Part shown: piece by piece, positions 17,097-26,370 of the stretch
Numbering within the stretch: position 1 is the stretch's first letter
Layout of the letters: each line of letters opens with the position of its first letter
NCBI GenBank assembly: GCA_913057725.1
Contig: CAJXOS010000002.1
Location: 1 to 64,000, forward strand
DNA from: an uncultured Lewinella sp.
Lineage (GTDB): Bacteria > Bacteroidota > Bacteroidia > Chitinophagales > Saprospiraceae
Direction of reading: 5' to 3'
Length of the DNA stretch: 64,000 nucleotides
The notes under the pieces: model-generated
Told to the model about the DNA's origin: nothing
Seen by the model: only the letters and a program-made list of their open reading frames with translations
The model's database searches: none
Translations under genes and position numbers: made by a program

Positions 17097-18587
17097 CTAT
17101 TTCCCCACCTTTGTAATCCCATCCAAGACGGACGTGTCGACAACTTGATCCCACTGCATGGCAGGATCTAAGAGAAATTCAGGAAATTGAAACTCCAGAA
17201 ACCGCTGATACAAAGCAGCTGCAGGAGATTCCTCCCCGTCCACTTTACCAAAGAAAGCTTTATTCTCCTCCAGTGTAGACAAGTGAACTTTCTCCAGAGA
17301 AGATTGGAAGTAGGTGCGTAAGCTATCCACCAAATCTGCTTTAATTTCAGTGGGAATGATTGTTGGTAGAGGCTCAATAATAGCTTCGATTAGAACACCC
17401 AATGCACCAATTTTATAGAGTTCGTCCTGAGCAAACTTGGCGGTTTCCTCAAACCAGCCTTGGAACAGCAAACGTAGTTCGTCTCGGTTCAGATTCACGA
17501 ACTCTTGCGTAGCCACTATCACATCGGTAATCAAATTGGGGTAGTCTCCAGTATGAGCAATGACCGTGGTTCCAGGGACCTCAGCCAAGCAAGATTCCAC
17601 GTAAGGGCTCCACATTACAACCCCGTCTATCGACTCATCATGCTGGAAGGTTTTGCTGATTACGTCGAGATCCACGTTCTTTTGCGGAAGATGAACGATA
17701 TCAAAAGTATCCATCCCCGTTTCCTTTAGCACATACTTCAGGAAAGTGAAAGCAGGTGAATCATAAGGGTAAATAACCTTCTTGCCTTTAAGCTCTTCCA
17801 AGGTCTTGATCCCGTTCCGCGCAATTATCGCATCAGCTCCATTCGACCAACTGACTTGAGCAATAACCTTGGGGTTATGATCCTTGAGTTTAAATAGTAC
17901 AGATGGTAGCCGGTCCAGTGTTGCCCAAATAAGATCAGCCTCACCAGACTCCATCATTTGGCAGGTCTCCTCTACATTATCACTGATTTCATAGCGCAGG
18001 GTGCGTTTGTACTGCTTGTAGAGGCTTGTTTGCCGCGATCGGATAAACCCATTATTGTACATGATGCCGCCGATGAAGCCTACCCAGGTAGGGATAACAA
18101 ATCGGATACTCCTGGCATTAATCTCTTTGATATACTGATTGAGCGTCTCGGTAATTTCGCGATAAATAGCATCTCGACTTCCTGGTGTATCAATGATCCG
18201 ATCGAAGAACTTTAGCTTTTCAATATCGAAAGCATCGTCATAATGGTCGCGCCACATGAAGTCCTGAACAATTACCGGCATCACATAACGCCCCTTACCC
18301 GAATGAGCTGCATAGTTTGATAACAGGATACGCGTCTCTTCATCGAAGACATCTTCAATTGCAAAGTCGGCACTCAGTAGGAGTAGTGTGATATCCGCCT
18401 GGCTTAACTCGCGACGGATTTCTCGATTGATAACTGCACCTAGATCAATGTCTTTGACCGTCCAAATTCGCACATTAGAATGCATCTTAGCCAATATGCC
18501 TAGATGGCGTTCCATTTCCGCCCAAGTATCCTTGTCGGCATCAGCATAGAGAACAGCAATATTGATGTTTTTAGCCCCTTTTTTCAC
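17097..18587 (-). CDS. TIR domain fused to NMT1/TauA-type substrate-binding domain
   Basis: A 496-residue protein with no signal peptide. Residues 7-155 form a TIR domain: strand INIAVLYADADKD, DIDLGAVINREIRREL, the LLLLSADFAIEDVFDEE block with Glu83/Glu84 where NADase TIR domains have their catalytic Glu, and YVMPVIVQDFMWRD. Residues of about 160-400 match a periplasmic-binding-protein fold of the NMT1/THI5/TauA type: SGEADLIWATLDRLP, SWSNGADAIIA, GIKTLEELKGKKVIYPYDSP, WSPYVESCL and DYPNLITDVIVAT. The start is GTG (18585-18587) because an in-frame TAA lies 12 nt upstream. The combination suggests a cytosolic ligand-sensing TIR effector or NADase; that role is inference. It is divergent from the DUF554 gene. 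Confidence 0.85.
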   Translation of the reverse strand: MKKGAKNINIAVLYADADKDTWAEMERHLGILAKMHSNVRIWTVKDIDLGAVINREIRRELSQADITLLLLSADFAIEDVFDEETRILLSNYAAHSGKGRYVMPVIVQDFMWRDHYDDAFDIEKLKFFDRIIDTPGSRDAIYREITETLNQYIKEINARSIRFVIPTWVGFIGGIMYNNGFIRSRQTSLYKQYKRTLRYEISDNVEETCQMMESGEADLIWATLDRLPSVLFKLKDHNPKVIAQVSWSNGADAIIARNGIKTLEELKGKKVIYPYDSPAFTFLKYVLKETGMDTFDIVHLPQKNVDLDVISKTFQHDESIDGVVMWSPYVESCLAEVPGTTVIAHTGDYPNLITDVIVATQEFVNLNRDELRLLFQGWFEETAKFAQDELYKIGALGVLIEAIIEPLPTIIPTEIKADLVDSLRTYFQSSLEKVHLSTLEENKAFFGKVDGEESPAAALYQRFLEFQFPEFLLDPAMQWDQVVDTSVLDGITKVGK

Positions 18588-18730
18588 TTCAATTGGTTAG
18601 TTGGATGTTTTATACTTCGCGAACTGGAGAGCGTATTTTATAAAATCCTCTTAGCGCTTAAGATAGTGCTTCTACCATTTATATCCGATGTTAGGGAGGA
18701 TTGTTACATTTATACCATAACGAAATATAA

Positions 18731-19456
18731 ATGGGGATTAGCACAAGCAAATGGCCAATAGGTACCTTAATCAATATGGGTACAGTAGCGATTGGCAGCC
18801 TAATTGGACTTTATCTACAGGGGATATTTCCCGAAAACATCCAGCGCATCATCTTTCAAGCCATTGGCCTGGCCACCCTAATCCTAGGTATCATGATGGG
18901 ATTAAAGGTACCGGAAGGATATTTGCTGAATTTTATTTTTAGTCTGATTCTCGGTGCTATTCTCGGTGAATTAATTGGCATACAGTCTTTCCTTCAGAAC
19001 CTGGGAGACAGCATCAAGGTGGCACTAAACATCGGTGAAGGTACCTTTACACAAGGCCTTATCACTGCCTTCCTTCTTTTTTGTATTGGCAGCATGACCT
19101 TCGTCGGAGCAATCGAAGAAGGTCTCAAAGGCAAACGAGACCTACTTATGGTAAAGTCTACCCTGGATGGTATCTCCTCCATAGCTTTTGCTGCTACCTA
19201 CGGTATTGGAGTCCTTTTTTCGATCGTTCCGATGCTCATATTTCAAGGTGGCATCACGTTGATGGCTCGCCAACTGCAGCGTTTCTTTACCCCTACCATG
19301 ATTGCCCAGCTCAGCAGCGTCGGTGGCGCCTTAATTATTGGGATCGCGATAAACATCTTAGAACTGGGGCAAATCAATGTTGAGAACTTGCTTCCCGCAC
19401 TCATCGTCACTATTCCTTTGACGTGGGTTCAGCAGCGGGTTCAAGCCACCAGATAG
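18731..19456 (+). CDS. DUF554 family membrane protein
   Basis: A 241-residue integral membrane protein with about seven hydrophobic segments. Typical blocks of the DUF554 (YdfK/YqgA) family are GTLINMGTVAIGSLIG, SLILGAILGELIGI, FCIGSMTFVGAIEEG and SSIAFAATYGIGVLFS. Function is not established; small-molecule transport is a guess. The gene is divergent from the TIR-SBP gene (143 bp) and its last 47 bases overlap the convergent DUF2851 gene. Confidence 0.9.
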   Translation: MGISTSKWPIGTLINMGTVAIGSLIGLYLQGIFPENIQRIIFQAIGLATLILGIMMGLKVPEGYLLNFIFSLILGAILGELIGIQSFLQNLGDSIKVALNIGEGTFTQGLITAFLLFCIGSMTFVGAIEEGLKGKRDLLMVKSTLDGISSIAFAATYGIGVLFSIVPMLIFQGGITLMARQLQRFFTPTMIAQLSSVGGALIIGIAINILELGQINVENLLPALIVTIPLTWVQQRVQATR

Positions 19457-20762
19457 GTAGATAAGGAGCAGCCTCTTCTTCGGCGCCTGATGGCCGTTGC
19501 AATATCTGACAACCGATAGCACAGTCTAGGCATCGTTTCGTATCGCAGTACTGTTTCTTTAAATGAAGCAGCGCCTGGCTCTGCGCAGCTTGATCCGCTG
19601 ACATACCAAATTGTTTCCATCGCTCGAGAACAGTATTTTTCTCTGGCGGCAACTCCTCCAGCAGCTGTAGGGCACGATCCTGAAACCGCTGCTCATCTCG
19701 TTTCTTGCCATAGAGAAACAAGAAGGGAGCAATTACATTGATGATCAATAAATGAACCCGAGCCCGCCCTAGAGTCTTGGTTCTTTTGGCGGCAGGCTTA
19801 TCAAAGCGAAAATGGGTTTGCCAGTAGTTAGACAACTCAACAACGAAAGCATTTTCGATCTCCTTTACTTTTTGAGCGGCTAACATCTTACTGAATAGTG
19901 CTCCTGTTCGATAAAGCAGAGTGGCCCATTGCGCAATTCGTACGGTTGGGAAATTTGCAGGACGCATCCGCATAAATTTCCAATGATTGGCGGAGATGGG
20001 GCGAAGGCCAAACTTGAGTTTCAAAAAGTCGTATTCCTTTTGAAGTGCCTTCGGGTAATCATCAGTAAATTGACTTTCCAGCAATCCTGCCTGACCAAAT
20101 AACAGGGCCTCCAACTGAAGCAAGCTATTACGATGGCGTTGTATAGTCTTCAACGGTATTGATTGCGCCAACATGAGAAATGCATCCGCATTCACTTTAA
20201 GACCTAAGCCCCACGCTAAACCTTGATGGAAAGTTTCTTCCCAGTCGCCGTTATTGCTTTCTAATAGTTCGGTCAGTTGTTCTGTTCGTTGTTCCAAACG
20301 CTCAACCAGTAGTCGATCTAGCCACAGCTGCCGTTTGATCTCTGGCACCTGATGCAATTGAGTCTGGCACGAAATCCAATATTCGCTGTGCAACAATCGA
20401 AGATACTGGCGAGCTAATCCTGGTGATACATATGTCCGGAGATTCAAACAGGGTATACGTTCGCCATTTGGATGATAGACGACTTGGTCTTCATCGAGTA
20501 CCACGTGGAGAATGACATTGTCATAGTTAGGGTCTTTTTCGTGCCCATGGGCGTACCACTGTGAGCTCCGTAAATGCATCTCCACGTTCCCGGCCCAAAG
20601 GGTGGAGCCAATACGCATGCGGGCATTCAAGAAATCAGGCCCAGCATCTTGATTGTGTTGACCAGGATCGACAATACTAATGGTTTCCCCTGTAGTAGTA
20701 ATTAAGTCTTTCATCCGGAACCGACCTAGGCGCCAGACAAAGTGTAAGAAATCTTCTTGCAT
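19410..20762 (-). CDS. DUF2851 family protein
   Basis: A 450-residue cytosolic protein of the Bacteroidota-typical DUF2851 family. Seen here: MQEDFLHFVWRLGRF at the start, DAGPDFLNARMRIG, WAGNVEMHLRSSQWYAHGH and NVILHVVLDED, which resemble a restriction-endonuclease-like fold core (inference). The C-terminus carries a cysteine cluster (CDTKRCLDCAIGCQIL) that may bind a metal. Function unknown. The 3' end overlaps the convergent DUF554 gene by 47 bp. Confidence 0.85.
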   Translation of the reverse strand: MQEDFLHFVWRLGRFRMKDLITTTGETISIVDPGQHNQDAGPDFLNARMRIGSTLWAGNVEMHLRSSQWYAHGHEKDPNYDNVILHVVLDEDQVVYHPNGERIPCLNLRTYVSPGLARQYLRLLHSEYWISCQTQLHQVPEIKRQLWLDRLLVERLEQRTEQLTELLESNNGDWEETFHQGLAWGLGLKVNADAFLMLAQSIPLKTIQRHRNSLLQLEALLFGQAGLLESQFTDDYPKALQKEYDFLKLKFGLRPISANHWKFMRMRPANFPTVRIAQWATLLYRTGALFSKMLAAQKVKEIENAFVVELSNYWQTHFRFDKPAAKRTKTLGRARVHLLIINVIAPFLFLYGKKRDEQRFQDRALQLLEELPPEKNTVLERWKQFGMSADQAAQSQALLHLKKQYCDTKRCLDCAIGCQILQRPSGAEEEAAPYLPIWWLEPAAEPTSKE

Positions 20763-20814
20763 GAGAGCGTGTTTTTAATTGGAAGATTCCTTCAAAAGGA
20801 AAATTACACGCCAT

Positions 20815-20839
20815 TTGGGTCTCAACTTTTGACACCCAA
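20815..20839. repeat. Short inverted repeat between O-antigen ligase and DUF2851 genes
   Basis: Arms TTGGGTCTCA and TGACACCCAA (9 of 10 paired) around a 5 nt loop. There is no T-run, so termination is uncertain. Confidence 0.4.
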
Positions 20840-20875
20840 GCACAAAACACTAATAATCAATAAAATAAACTTAAT

Positions 20876-22354
20876 CTAAGCATCTTCCTGAACAGAAGAG
20901 GATAAGCGCTGGCGACGTAGAAAAAGATCTTGATTAATGAAGATGGCCAGATTGATAAAGAAGAAAGACCCAATTTTATCCGTCTCGATGAGGTCGTTGA
21001 TCAAAAGAAAAGCCGTGATAACGGTCATAGATAATACCACCGTAAGAACGATAGTCTGTCGTTTCGGATAAGCAGCTAAAGCATGGTAGAGGTATTCACC
21101 GCGCAAGAAAAAGACCACTAATAAAGCAATGAATATGATCAGCCCGGGCAGGCCTTGCTCAACCAACGTCATAACAAAGTAGCTATGGACTCCGGACTGT
21201 TCCGGGTTGTCACTCACGTAAGTCCGGAAGCTGGTTACAGCATACGGTTTATAGAAATTGACAAAGTTGCCTGGGCCCCAACCGAAAATTGGGCGTTCCG
21301 GCGTCATATGGCCTGCTGCCACCCAACGATAGACACGCTCCATGGTAGAGATGTCCTCCATCTTATAGGTAGCCTCAATCAGGTTATCGAAACGTTCATG
21401 CGAGATGGTGCGATCATAATTCGGCGCATACTCCAGGTAAGTACTATTGCTCACCATATGAGCCACACCAATGATTGCCGCCGCCCCGGCACCTATAAGC
21501 GCATAGCGCATCAAGCGCCATCGCAGAATGAAGTAGGTGCCCAATGCAATAATCAGGGCGATATAAGCAGCTCGTGTATAAGAAAAGTAAACCGCAAGCA
21601 GTACAATAACTAATCCTCCTACAAGCACATTCCAAGGCATGGACCAACGCTTATATCGACCAAGCATAAGGACCATAAAAGGATAGAACAGCGCTAATGC
21701 AGCAGCGTAGTTCACGTGATTCCGCTGAAAGGGGTGCATGATACTATGGATGCCCTGAAAGGAAAAGCCCAACAAAGCATGCCGCAATAGGATAATTAGT
21801 ACTACTATAATAAACGGCCAAAAGAAGATCCAAAAGAACTGCCGAAAGTCTTTATCCGTACGAAGTAGATAAGCACTTAGCCCGAAGAAAGTGACTACAT
21901 ACCACACTTTGGCGAGCAAGAACTTCAAGGACACGAAAAAGAGACCTGAAGTAATAGTGGTGGTAGCGACCCAAGCTACGTGTAGCATTAGGATTAAACT
22001 CAGCGGATGACGCAGCAAATCTGTGGAGAGCGACTTAAGATTGCTCAACACAAAGAGCCCAAATAACACCATCAGCCCCACAATAAGTGGTTCAGTAGGC
22101 AAGTCCGTACCAAAGCCACCGGGCAGTTGAATCTCTGTTGAAAAGGGAATGCAAACGATGAGCAACCAGTAGATCGGTTTGAAATCGACTAGCGCCAAAT
22201 AGCCACCAATAAAAACAGCTGGTAAAGCCGCCAGGAAATAGTAACCACTAGCAGCGGCTGCAAATACCGACAACAATACCACACCCACAAAGGATAACAC
22301 AAGTGTACTCCCTGCTGGTAATGTGGAAAGGTGGTGGCGGATGGCAGCTAGCAT
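20876..22354 (-). CDS. O-antigen ligase family protein
   Basis: A 492-residue inner-membrane protein with about twelve hydrophobic segments and the large periplasmic loop of the Wzy_C/WaaL superfamily. The loop includes RVYRWVAAGHMTPERPIFGWGPGNF and a later EQSGVHSYFVMTLVEQGLPGL, where the H-S-x-x-L-x-x-G-L-P-G type motif is characteristic. Such enzymes ligate or polymerise undecaprenyl-linked glycans. It is the third gene of an operon with the flippase and the Wzz-like protein (10 bp gap to the latter). Ligase and polymerase cannot be told apart by sequence. Confidence 0.85.
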   Translation of the reverse strand: MLAAIRHHLSTLPAGSTLVLSFVGVVLLSVFAAAASGYYFLAALPAVFIGGYLALVDFKPIYWLLIVCIPFSTEIQLPGGFGTDLPTEPLIVGLMVLFGLFVLSNLKSLSTDLLRHPLSLILMLHVAWVATTTITSGLFFVSLKFLLAKVWYVVTFFGLSAYLLRTDKDFRQFFWIFFWPFIIVVLIILLRHALLGFSFQGIHSIMHPFQRNHVNYAAALALFYPFMVLMLGRYKRWSMPWNVLVGGLVIVLLAVYFSYTRAAYIALIIALGTYFILRWRLMRYALIGAGAAAIIGVAHMVSNSTYLEYAPNYDRTISHERFDNLIEATYKMEDISTMERVYRWVAAGHMTPERPIFGWGPGNFVNFYKPYAVTSFRTYVSDNPEQSGVHSYFVMTLVEQGLPGLIIFIALLVVFFLRGEYLYHALAAYPKRQTIVLTVVLSMTVITAFLLINDLIETDKIGSFFFINLAIFINQDLFLRRQRLSSSVQEDA

Positions 22355-22364
22355 AAGCCCAGGA

Positions 22365-23510
22365 TTACTCTCCGCGATAGATGGCCTTCCAATCCATATC
22401 TCCGTAAGCCTCGTAGAGTAAAATCCCCACTACCGTAAAGAAGAAGGTAATGAAAATCGCTGCTAGGACGATCAAGGTCCGGAACGGGCGAGACTTCACC
22501 AACGGAAGCATAGCATCTTCCACCAGAACCATAGACGGAATATTGGATTCGAAAGTAGCCCGATACTGCTTTAGCTTTTCCTTGTCTTCACTTAAGCTTC
22601 GGTTCGCTTCTTGGTATTGACGAGTATTGAGCAGTACTTGAGATAAACCTTCGTTAAACTGGTTTAGCTTATTATCAAGCTGGGTCATTTCTTCCTCTAA
22701 ACCAGCTACTCTTACTTCGTAGACCGCAACCGAGTCACGAAAACGACCGCCGCGTTCCTGAAAGACCGCAAGCTTAGCTCGTGTACTAATCAATTTAGTT
22801 TCGGTACCGGCAGCCAAGGATGTAAGACCTTCAGATTGGGCTTCGGTATTGAAGATTCCGTATCGTTGGCGTAGCGATTGTAGGGTATCACTTAACACCC
22901 CGATCAACTCCTCTTTGGCAGCAATGTTATTCACGAAAGTTCCAATGGCTCTTTCCTGACCGTCCTTGATCAACTCTTGCGTCAATTGGTCAATCTTATT
23001 CCGAGCAGTTTTGGCAAGAACCATCGCCATCTCAGGGTCTTGATCTTCAATCGTCAACTGAATCGCATCGCGTTTCGTTTTCTCGATCTCATAAAGTCCC
23101 ATGAAGTGCTTACGGACGTAGTATTGCCCCTTCGGATTATCAGGGTTGATATCGTAGTGGGTATACAGATCAAAGGTATCCACTAGGAAATCGACAAGAT
23201 CGTTGGATTCGCTGATAGTCAGCATACGATCAATATCGTTTTCATTTCCGTATAATTCCGGAGCAATACTTCCATCGCCAAACAGTAGTTCTGGCGTGGC
23301 TTGATCTGGGCTAGTAGCGAAGAAGACGGTCGTAGATTGGTAATATTCCGGCACCAGAAGAACGATGATTGCACTGCCTATACCAGCTGCTAAACAAGCA
23401 GCAATAATCACCTTTTTCCAACGAAAAAGGGTACGCACAACATCTAGTAAATCTGTCCTTTTTACCTCCTCTGTGTCCTTCTCCAACTGTTTTTCGTTTT
23501 GAGCAGTCAT
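22365..23510 (-). CDS. Wzz/GNVR-type polysaccharide co-polymerase
   Basis: A 381-residue protein with a short cytosolic N-terminus, a first membrane segment (VIIAACLAAGIGSAIIVLLV, residues of about 34-53), a periplasmic region with coiled-coil helices of about residues 170-320, and a second membrane segment (LIVLAAIFITFFFTVVGILL). The lay-out and PSMVLVEDAMLPLVKSRPFR before the second segment are typical of Wzz chain-length regulators. No C-terminal BY-kinase domain. It lies 49 bp after the flippase gene and 10 bp before the O-antigen ligase gene. Confidence 0.85.
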   Translation of the reverse strand: MTAQNEKQLEKDTEEVKRTDLLDVVRTLFRWKKVIIAACLAAGIGSAIIVLLVPEYYQSTTVFFATSPDQATPELLFGDGSIAPELYGNENDIDRMLTISESNDLVDFLVDTFDLYTHYDINPDNPKGQYYVRKHFMGLYEIEKTKRDAIQLTIEDQDPEMAMVLAKTARNKIDQLTQELIKDGQERAIGTFVNNIAAKEELIGVLSDTLQSLRQRYGIFNTEAQSEGLTSLAAGTETKLISTRAKLAVFQERGGRFRDSVAVYEVRVAGLEEEMTQLDNKLNQFNEGLSQVLLNTRQYQEANRSLSEDKEKLKQYRATFESNIPSMVLVEDAMLPLVKSRPFRTLIVLAAIFITFFFTVVGILLYEAYGDMDWKAIYRGE

Positions 23511-23559
23511 ATTATCGACTCACAAATTTTCTGCAAATGTAGAAAAAGCCGGGAGTTAA

Positions 23560-25017
23560 TCACTCCTCCTGACGTATCCCAAGCCATTCTAACCACCTTT
23601 TTACATCGAGTAGTCCTAAGGCAAACGCCAAAACAGCACCAATAGATATAGCCAAGACAAACTTAACAGCCCAACCGACGCTATCCCAGTGGTTTTGCAT
23701 CAACCACGTCAAACCAGCTAGCAAACCAATGAAGAGCATAAACCGAACCAGCAATACAGGAAGGAAATTCAATTGCAATAAGCGTTGAGCCAATAGCACT
23801 TGGGCCAAGAATGTAAAGCTCTGGGTAAGCAATGTGGCGATCGCTGCTCCTTCTGCACCACGTTCTGGGATAAGCACGAGATTAAGAATGACGTTCACCA
23901 CTATTCCAATTGCGAAAATCCAATTCATTGGACGCAAGTTCGCATTCGCTGTAAGCAGGGTGCCGTATACATACCCACCGCTCATCGGAATGAAAGTCAA
24001 CATCAACCATTGCAAGATTCGTCCGGAGTACGCATTTCCATCCGTGTACAGTCCTATCATTATGGGTGTAGCAAAGAACCAAACACTCACGGCTAGCGTG
24101 AGTGCTCCAGACCAGACGGTGCTAATGGCAAGCTGGGTCAATGGTTTCACAGACTCCTCCGTCTTTAGTAATCGTGCGAACATGGGAAGCAACAAACCGG
24201 CCAGGAGGAAACCACCAATATTTGCGGCATCCAACAAGCGAAATGCCGAGGCATAACGGTCCGCCTCCATCACCCCGTTGGGCAGTAGTTTCTCAATCAT
24301 GATAGCATCCAAGCGCGTGTAAGCGGTCATCAGAAATACCACTAGCGCATAAGGAGCACTTTGCCGTAGGAAAGACCATAACTGTACCGGCTTCCAGCGC
24401 CACTGCAAATACCCCAAACGAGGCCATAGTAAATAGAGTAAAACCAGTATTGTGAGGGCGTACGCAGCGGTATGGGCAAGAATAAACCGTACGATCGTAA
24501 AGTCTGCTTGCCAGGCTGGCGCCCAGAGCATCGCCCCTGCAATTATGATTAGTAGCGTTTTATCCACCACCGACATCCAGCTATCCAGGCGATAGAGCCC
24601 TAGACCCGCCAAATTAGATCGTAGGAAGAGGACAAAGGTTTGTAAAAACTGATTGACGCAAATACCAAGCAGCATCCACCAAACTGCCGAATCCCGGAAG
24701 CCCCATAGATATCCAGCAACAATAGTGAACCCAACAAATAGAACTCCCAGGCCGAGCTTTAAACTGAGCAGATACGGAAAATACTTCGACAACAGATGAC
24801 GCGACTGAGATAATTGCCGAGCATTAAAGTTCTGCAAGCCAAAGTCGGAGATAATCTGGAAAAGGAAAGCAAAATTAAAGAGGGTAAAATACAGACCGTA
24901 ATCCCCCTCTGGCAGGCTGTTTTGTACCGTCCGATCAATACCGAAAAGATAGAACGACTTGACCAACACATTGATGGTGACGATCAAAACCGCATTGCCG
25001 GCAAATTCTCGGTTCAT
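23560..25017 (-). CDS. Polysaccharide flippase (MATE/Wzx-like)
   Basis: A 485-residue membrane protein with about fourteen hydrophobic segments of the oligosaccharide flippase family, which moves lipid-linked glycan units across the inner membrane. Family signs are DYGLYFTLFNFAFLFQIISDFGLQNF near the start, the TRLDAIMIEKLLP loop, and NVILNLVLIPERGAEGAAIATLL in the C-terminal half. The ATG at 25017 (MNREFAGNAVLI) is preferred over an in-frame TTG twelve codons upstream (25053). First gene of the flippase - Wzz - ligase operon. Confidence 0.85.
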   Translation of the reverse strand: MNREFAGNAVLIVTINVLVKSFYLFGIDRTVQNSLPEGDYGLYFTLFNFAFLFQIISDFGLQNFNARQLSQSRHLLSKYFPYLLSLKLGLGVLFVGFTIVAGYLWGFRDSAVWWMLLGICVNQFLQTFVLFLRSNLAGLGLYRLDSWMSVVDKTLLIIIAGAMLWAPAWQADFTIVRFILAHTAAYALTILVLLYLLWPRLGYLQWRWKPVQLWSFLRQSAPYALVVFLMTAYTRLDAIMIEKLLPNGVMEADRYASAFRLLDAANIGGFLLAGLLLPMFARLLKTEESVKPLTQLAISTVWSGALTLAVSVWFFATPIMIGLYTDGNAYSGRILQWLMLTFIPMSGGYVYGTLLTANANLRPMNWIFAIGIVVNVILNLVLIPERGAEGAAIATLLTQSFTFLAQVLLAQRLLQLNFLPVLLVRFMLFIGLLAGLTWLMQNHWDSVGWAVKFVLAISIGAVLAFALGLLDVKRWLEWLGIRQEE

Positions 25018-25107
25018 TCTTTCGCAGTAGTTACTATCCGCTTGCGCTAACAAGACAGGAAGAATAAGTGCTAAACGAACAGAAATAGGTTGAAGTATTC
25101 CCGCTGA

Positions 25108-25629
25108 TTAGAACAGGCTTCCCTGGCGCGCAAAGCTAAGGGGATTTTCCAACTCCAATAGTCGGCGCTTAAAATCCAGTCCGTAGAAATACCCTTGAAG
25201 ATCGCCGTTCTTGGCAATCACTCGATGACAGGGTACGATGATCGCAATGGGATTATTACGATTAGCTTGACCAACGGCTCGGATAGCCTTAGGATCACCC
25301 AATTTTTCGGCGATAGATAGGTAAGAAGTAGTGCGGCCGTAAGGGATTTCTAATAGCTGTTCCCAAACAGATCGCAGAAAAGGCGTGTAGCCTGAAAAGT
25401 CAATATCTAAGTCGAATTCCTTTCGCTGCTGCTTGAAATACTCATCCAACTGTTTCACAGCAGTCCTCAACTCTCTAGGAATAGGGCCAGCCGGACAAGG
25501 CTTAGTATCTACAAGCTGTACGGATCTTAATCCCTGATTACTGCCAGTGATTTTGAAGCAACCAAAGGAAGAAAAATAGTGGGCTTCTACCAAGCCAGGA
25601 ATTTCATGATCAGTACGCGAACGAGCCAT
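25108..25629 (-). CDS. ogt: Methylated-DNA--protein-cysteine methyltransferase
   Basis: A 173-residue suicide DNA-repair protein that removes the alkyl group from O6-alkylguanine. The acceptor is Cys134 in IIVPCHRVIA, with the helix-turn-helix stretch containing YGRTTSYLSIAEKLG and the arginine finger region AIRAVGQANRNNP. Length matches Ogt rather than the Ada fusion. It sits 47 bp past hisIE on the same strand and may ride on its transcript. Confidence 0.96.
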   Translation of the reverse strand: MARSRTDHEIPGLVEAHYFSSFGCFKITGSNQGLRSVQLVDTKPCPAGPIPRELRTAVKQLDEYFKQQRKEFDLDIDFSGYTPFLRSVWEQLLEIPYGRTTSYLSIAEKLGDPKAIRAVGQANRNNPIAIIVPCHRVIAKNGDLQGYFYGLDFKRRLLELENPLSFARQGSLF

Positions 25630-25676
25630 TATTTCGACTTAGAATTATATATGGCTAATGTACAGAATTTCAAGCA

Positions 25677-26282
25677 CTAACGGTGGCGACTTTCGAGTAC
25701 TTTCATCACATCGTCCCAGGCATACCCTTTTGCAGCTAAGAGTACGATATAATGATAGAGTAAGTCAGCTGCTTCATTCAGGAATAGTTCTTCGTTATCA
25801 TCCTTGGCCTCAATCACTAATTCAACCGCTTCCTCCCCTACTTTCTGGGCAACTTTATTGATTCCTTTACGGAAAAGCGAAGAAGTATACGATTGATCTG
25901 AAGGCTCATCTCGGCGCTGCTGAATCACTTTTTCGAGATGGCGCACAAACTCCCCCTCATTAGGTGTTCCGAAGCAAGTATCGGTACCGGTATGACAGGT
26001 TGGGCCGTGTGGTTTCACCAACGCCAGAAGCGTATCCTTATCGCAATCGAGCTGCAAATCCACCAGCTTCAGGAAATTACCAGACGTCTCTCCCTTTGTC
26101 CACAAACGTTTTTTGGAACGGCTATAGAATGTGACACGCCCTTCGGCTAAAGTCTTCTCTAAAGCGGGTTCGTTCATGTACCCCAGCATCAGAACGGACT
26201 TCGTTTCTGCATCCTGAACGACTACTGGAACCAGGCCATCCGTCTTTGTAAAATCAACCGTTGAAACGGAAAAATTAACCAT
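25677..26282 (-). CDS. hisIE: Bifunctional phosphoribosyl-AMP cyclohydrolase / phosphoribosyl-ATP pyrophosphatase
   Basis: A 201-residue fused enzyme for histidine steps 2 and 3. The N-terminal HisI part has VQDAETKSVLMLGYMNEPAL, FYSRSKKRLWTKGETSGN and the metal-ligand cysteines in DCDKDTLL and GPTCHTGTDTCF. The C-terminal HisE part (from about residue 108) has KVGEEAVELVIEAKDDN and EAADLLYHYIVLL. It is separated from hisF by a gene on the opposite strand, so it must have its own promoter or rely on long read-through. Confidence 0.97.
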   Translation of the reverse strand: MVNFSVSTVDFTKTDGLVPVVVQDAETKSVLMLGYMNEPALEKTLAEGRVTFYSRSKKRLWTKGETSGNFLKLVDLQLDCDKDTLLALVKPHGPTCHTGTDTCFGTPNEGEFVRHLEKVIQQRRDEPSDQSYTSSLFRKGINKVAQKVGEEAVELVIEAKDDNEELFLNEAADLLYHYIVLLAAKGYAWDDVMKVLESRHR

Positions 26283-26314
26283 AGCTTGTTACCTTTAATC
26301 TATTCGATCAATAG

Positions 26315-26342
26315 TTCACTGTAAAATCTTCGTAACAGTGAA
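26315..26342. repeat. Inverted repeat between divergent hisIE and DUF5362 genes
   Basis: Perfect 8 bp arms TTCACTGT (26315-26322) and ACAGTGAA (26335-26342) separated by 12 nt, located 33 bp upstream of hisIE and 29 bp upstream of the DUF5362 start. The position fits a regulatory operator; no regulator is known. Confidence 0.5.
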
Positions 26343-26370
26343 ACCACTTATTTCACCTAAAATTTAAAAA

